Below, piece by piece: positions 63,337 through 64,000 of a stretch of DNA of 64,000 nt. The notes under the pieces were generated by a model. That model searched no databases and had not been told where the DNA came from. It saw only the letters and a list, made by a program, of their open reading frames with translations. How positions within the stretch are numbered: the stretch's first letter is position 1; each line of letters starts with the position of its first letter. This stretch comes from Nymphaea colorata. Taxonomy: Eukaryota > Streptophyta > Magnoliopsida > Nymphaeales > Nymphaeaceae. The position numbers were made by a program, and so were the translations under genes. The stretch covers positions 14,010,802-14,074,801 of the forward strand of contig NC_045145.1 of the NCBI RefSeq assembly GCF_008831285.2. The letters are read 5' to 3'.

Positions 63337-64000
63337 ACTCGATCAGCAGACACGTTGAATGACACAGTCATAGGATAGACATGTTCTTGAGACACAATAA
63401 AAAGAGTCGGCCACAGTTGACGGGGTCCAGAGTGTCTCCAAAGTCCGATTGCCCTCGTTTTGGACTAGATTCTATTAAAAGGACCGAAATGTAGCCTTTA
63501 CATGTTAGGATCTCAATTTAACCACAAGACCTGGTTTTGTGCCTGATCCATTTGCCCCTCCGCATGCAATCCATTAACCACATTGGTTTCTACTGGTGAT
63601 AAACCCACACCATTAATGCTCTTTCATCATGTGGATCCAAATTTTGTGTTCAGTATGCTTGATGCTGTGCCAGAAACGGTCGCTGAAGATGCAGCATCGA
63701 TCAGCTTATAGTGACGGTTGTAGGAAAAAATGCACGTAATATCGGGGTGCCTGATCAGGTACATATGTATCACCTAGTTGCATTAAAAGTAAAACATTGC
63801 ATCCAATAAGGGAGTTCACTCAAGTTTAAAAGCAGGAAAACAATAAGAGCTCTGCTGCTTCCTGCCTATAAAGGAGGCAGTCTTGCCCCGCAAAATTTGA
63901 TATGGGGTCTTAGACCGAAGGGAAATCAGTTCGCTCTTTGATTAAGTCACCCAACAAGATTAACAATATGGTCACAACAAAGCTGCTGCATCAATTACAG
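63337..64000. repeat. Copy of gene E 3' flank at the window edge
   Basis: Matches 50158-50816 to the last base of the window, in the same orientation. In the E copy the last MATE exon starts about 80 bp beyond this point. Confidence 0.85.

Overview
The window is nuclear DNA of a flowering plant. Its genes are split by GT-AG introns, its intergenic DNA is AT-rich and full of microsatellites and relics of Copia, Gypsy, LINE, hAT and CACTA-like elements, and it carries an insertion that looks mitochondrial. The sequence does not identify the species. There are no prokaryotic operons and no CRISPR array.

The main content is a cluster of five complete MATE/DTX (multidrug and toxic compound extrusion / DETOXIFICATION) transporter genes. 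Here they are called A (5119-9748, minus), B (21584-25928, minus), C (37938-41061, plus), D (42245-46813, minus) and E (50896-54479, minus). All five have eight exons, and exons 2-7 have identical lengths in every gene (542, 87, 57, 239, 119 and 87 nt). A, B and D form one subtype (506-507 aa, long acidic N-terminus). C and E form a second (494 aa). A fragment at 33.7-33.9 kb is what remains of another C-type copy. The proteins resemble the plant DTX33/DTX35-type clade, whose known members sit in the vacuolar membrane; substrates cannot be read from the sequence.

Layout: a GPI-anchored arabinogalactan-like protein gene (750-1487); duplication unit 1 (1713 to about 18113) with gene A; duplication unit 2 (18121 to about 32467) with gene B; a C-type relic and a possible CACTA end (33.7-34.4 kb); genes C and D convergent; gene E; a 4.1-kb hAT transposon with an 8-bp target-site duplication (55275-59397); and LINE relics plus a repeat of E's 3' flank running off the right edge, which suggests a sixth MATE gene just beyond the window.

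Units 1 and 2 are direct tandem copies altered by later events. A 4.03-kb insert of apparent mitochondrial origin, with a nad4 relic, Gypsy fragments and a short-repeat family, lies only in unit 1. A 2.1-kb insertion lies 110 bp upstream of gene B only in unit 2. Two tracts that are nearly identical between the units suggest gene conversion or recent exchange.
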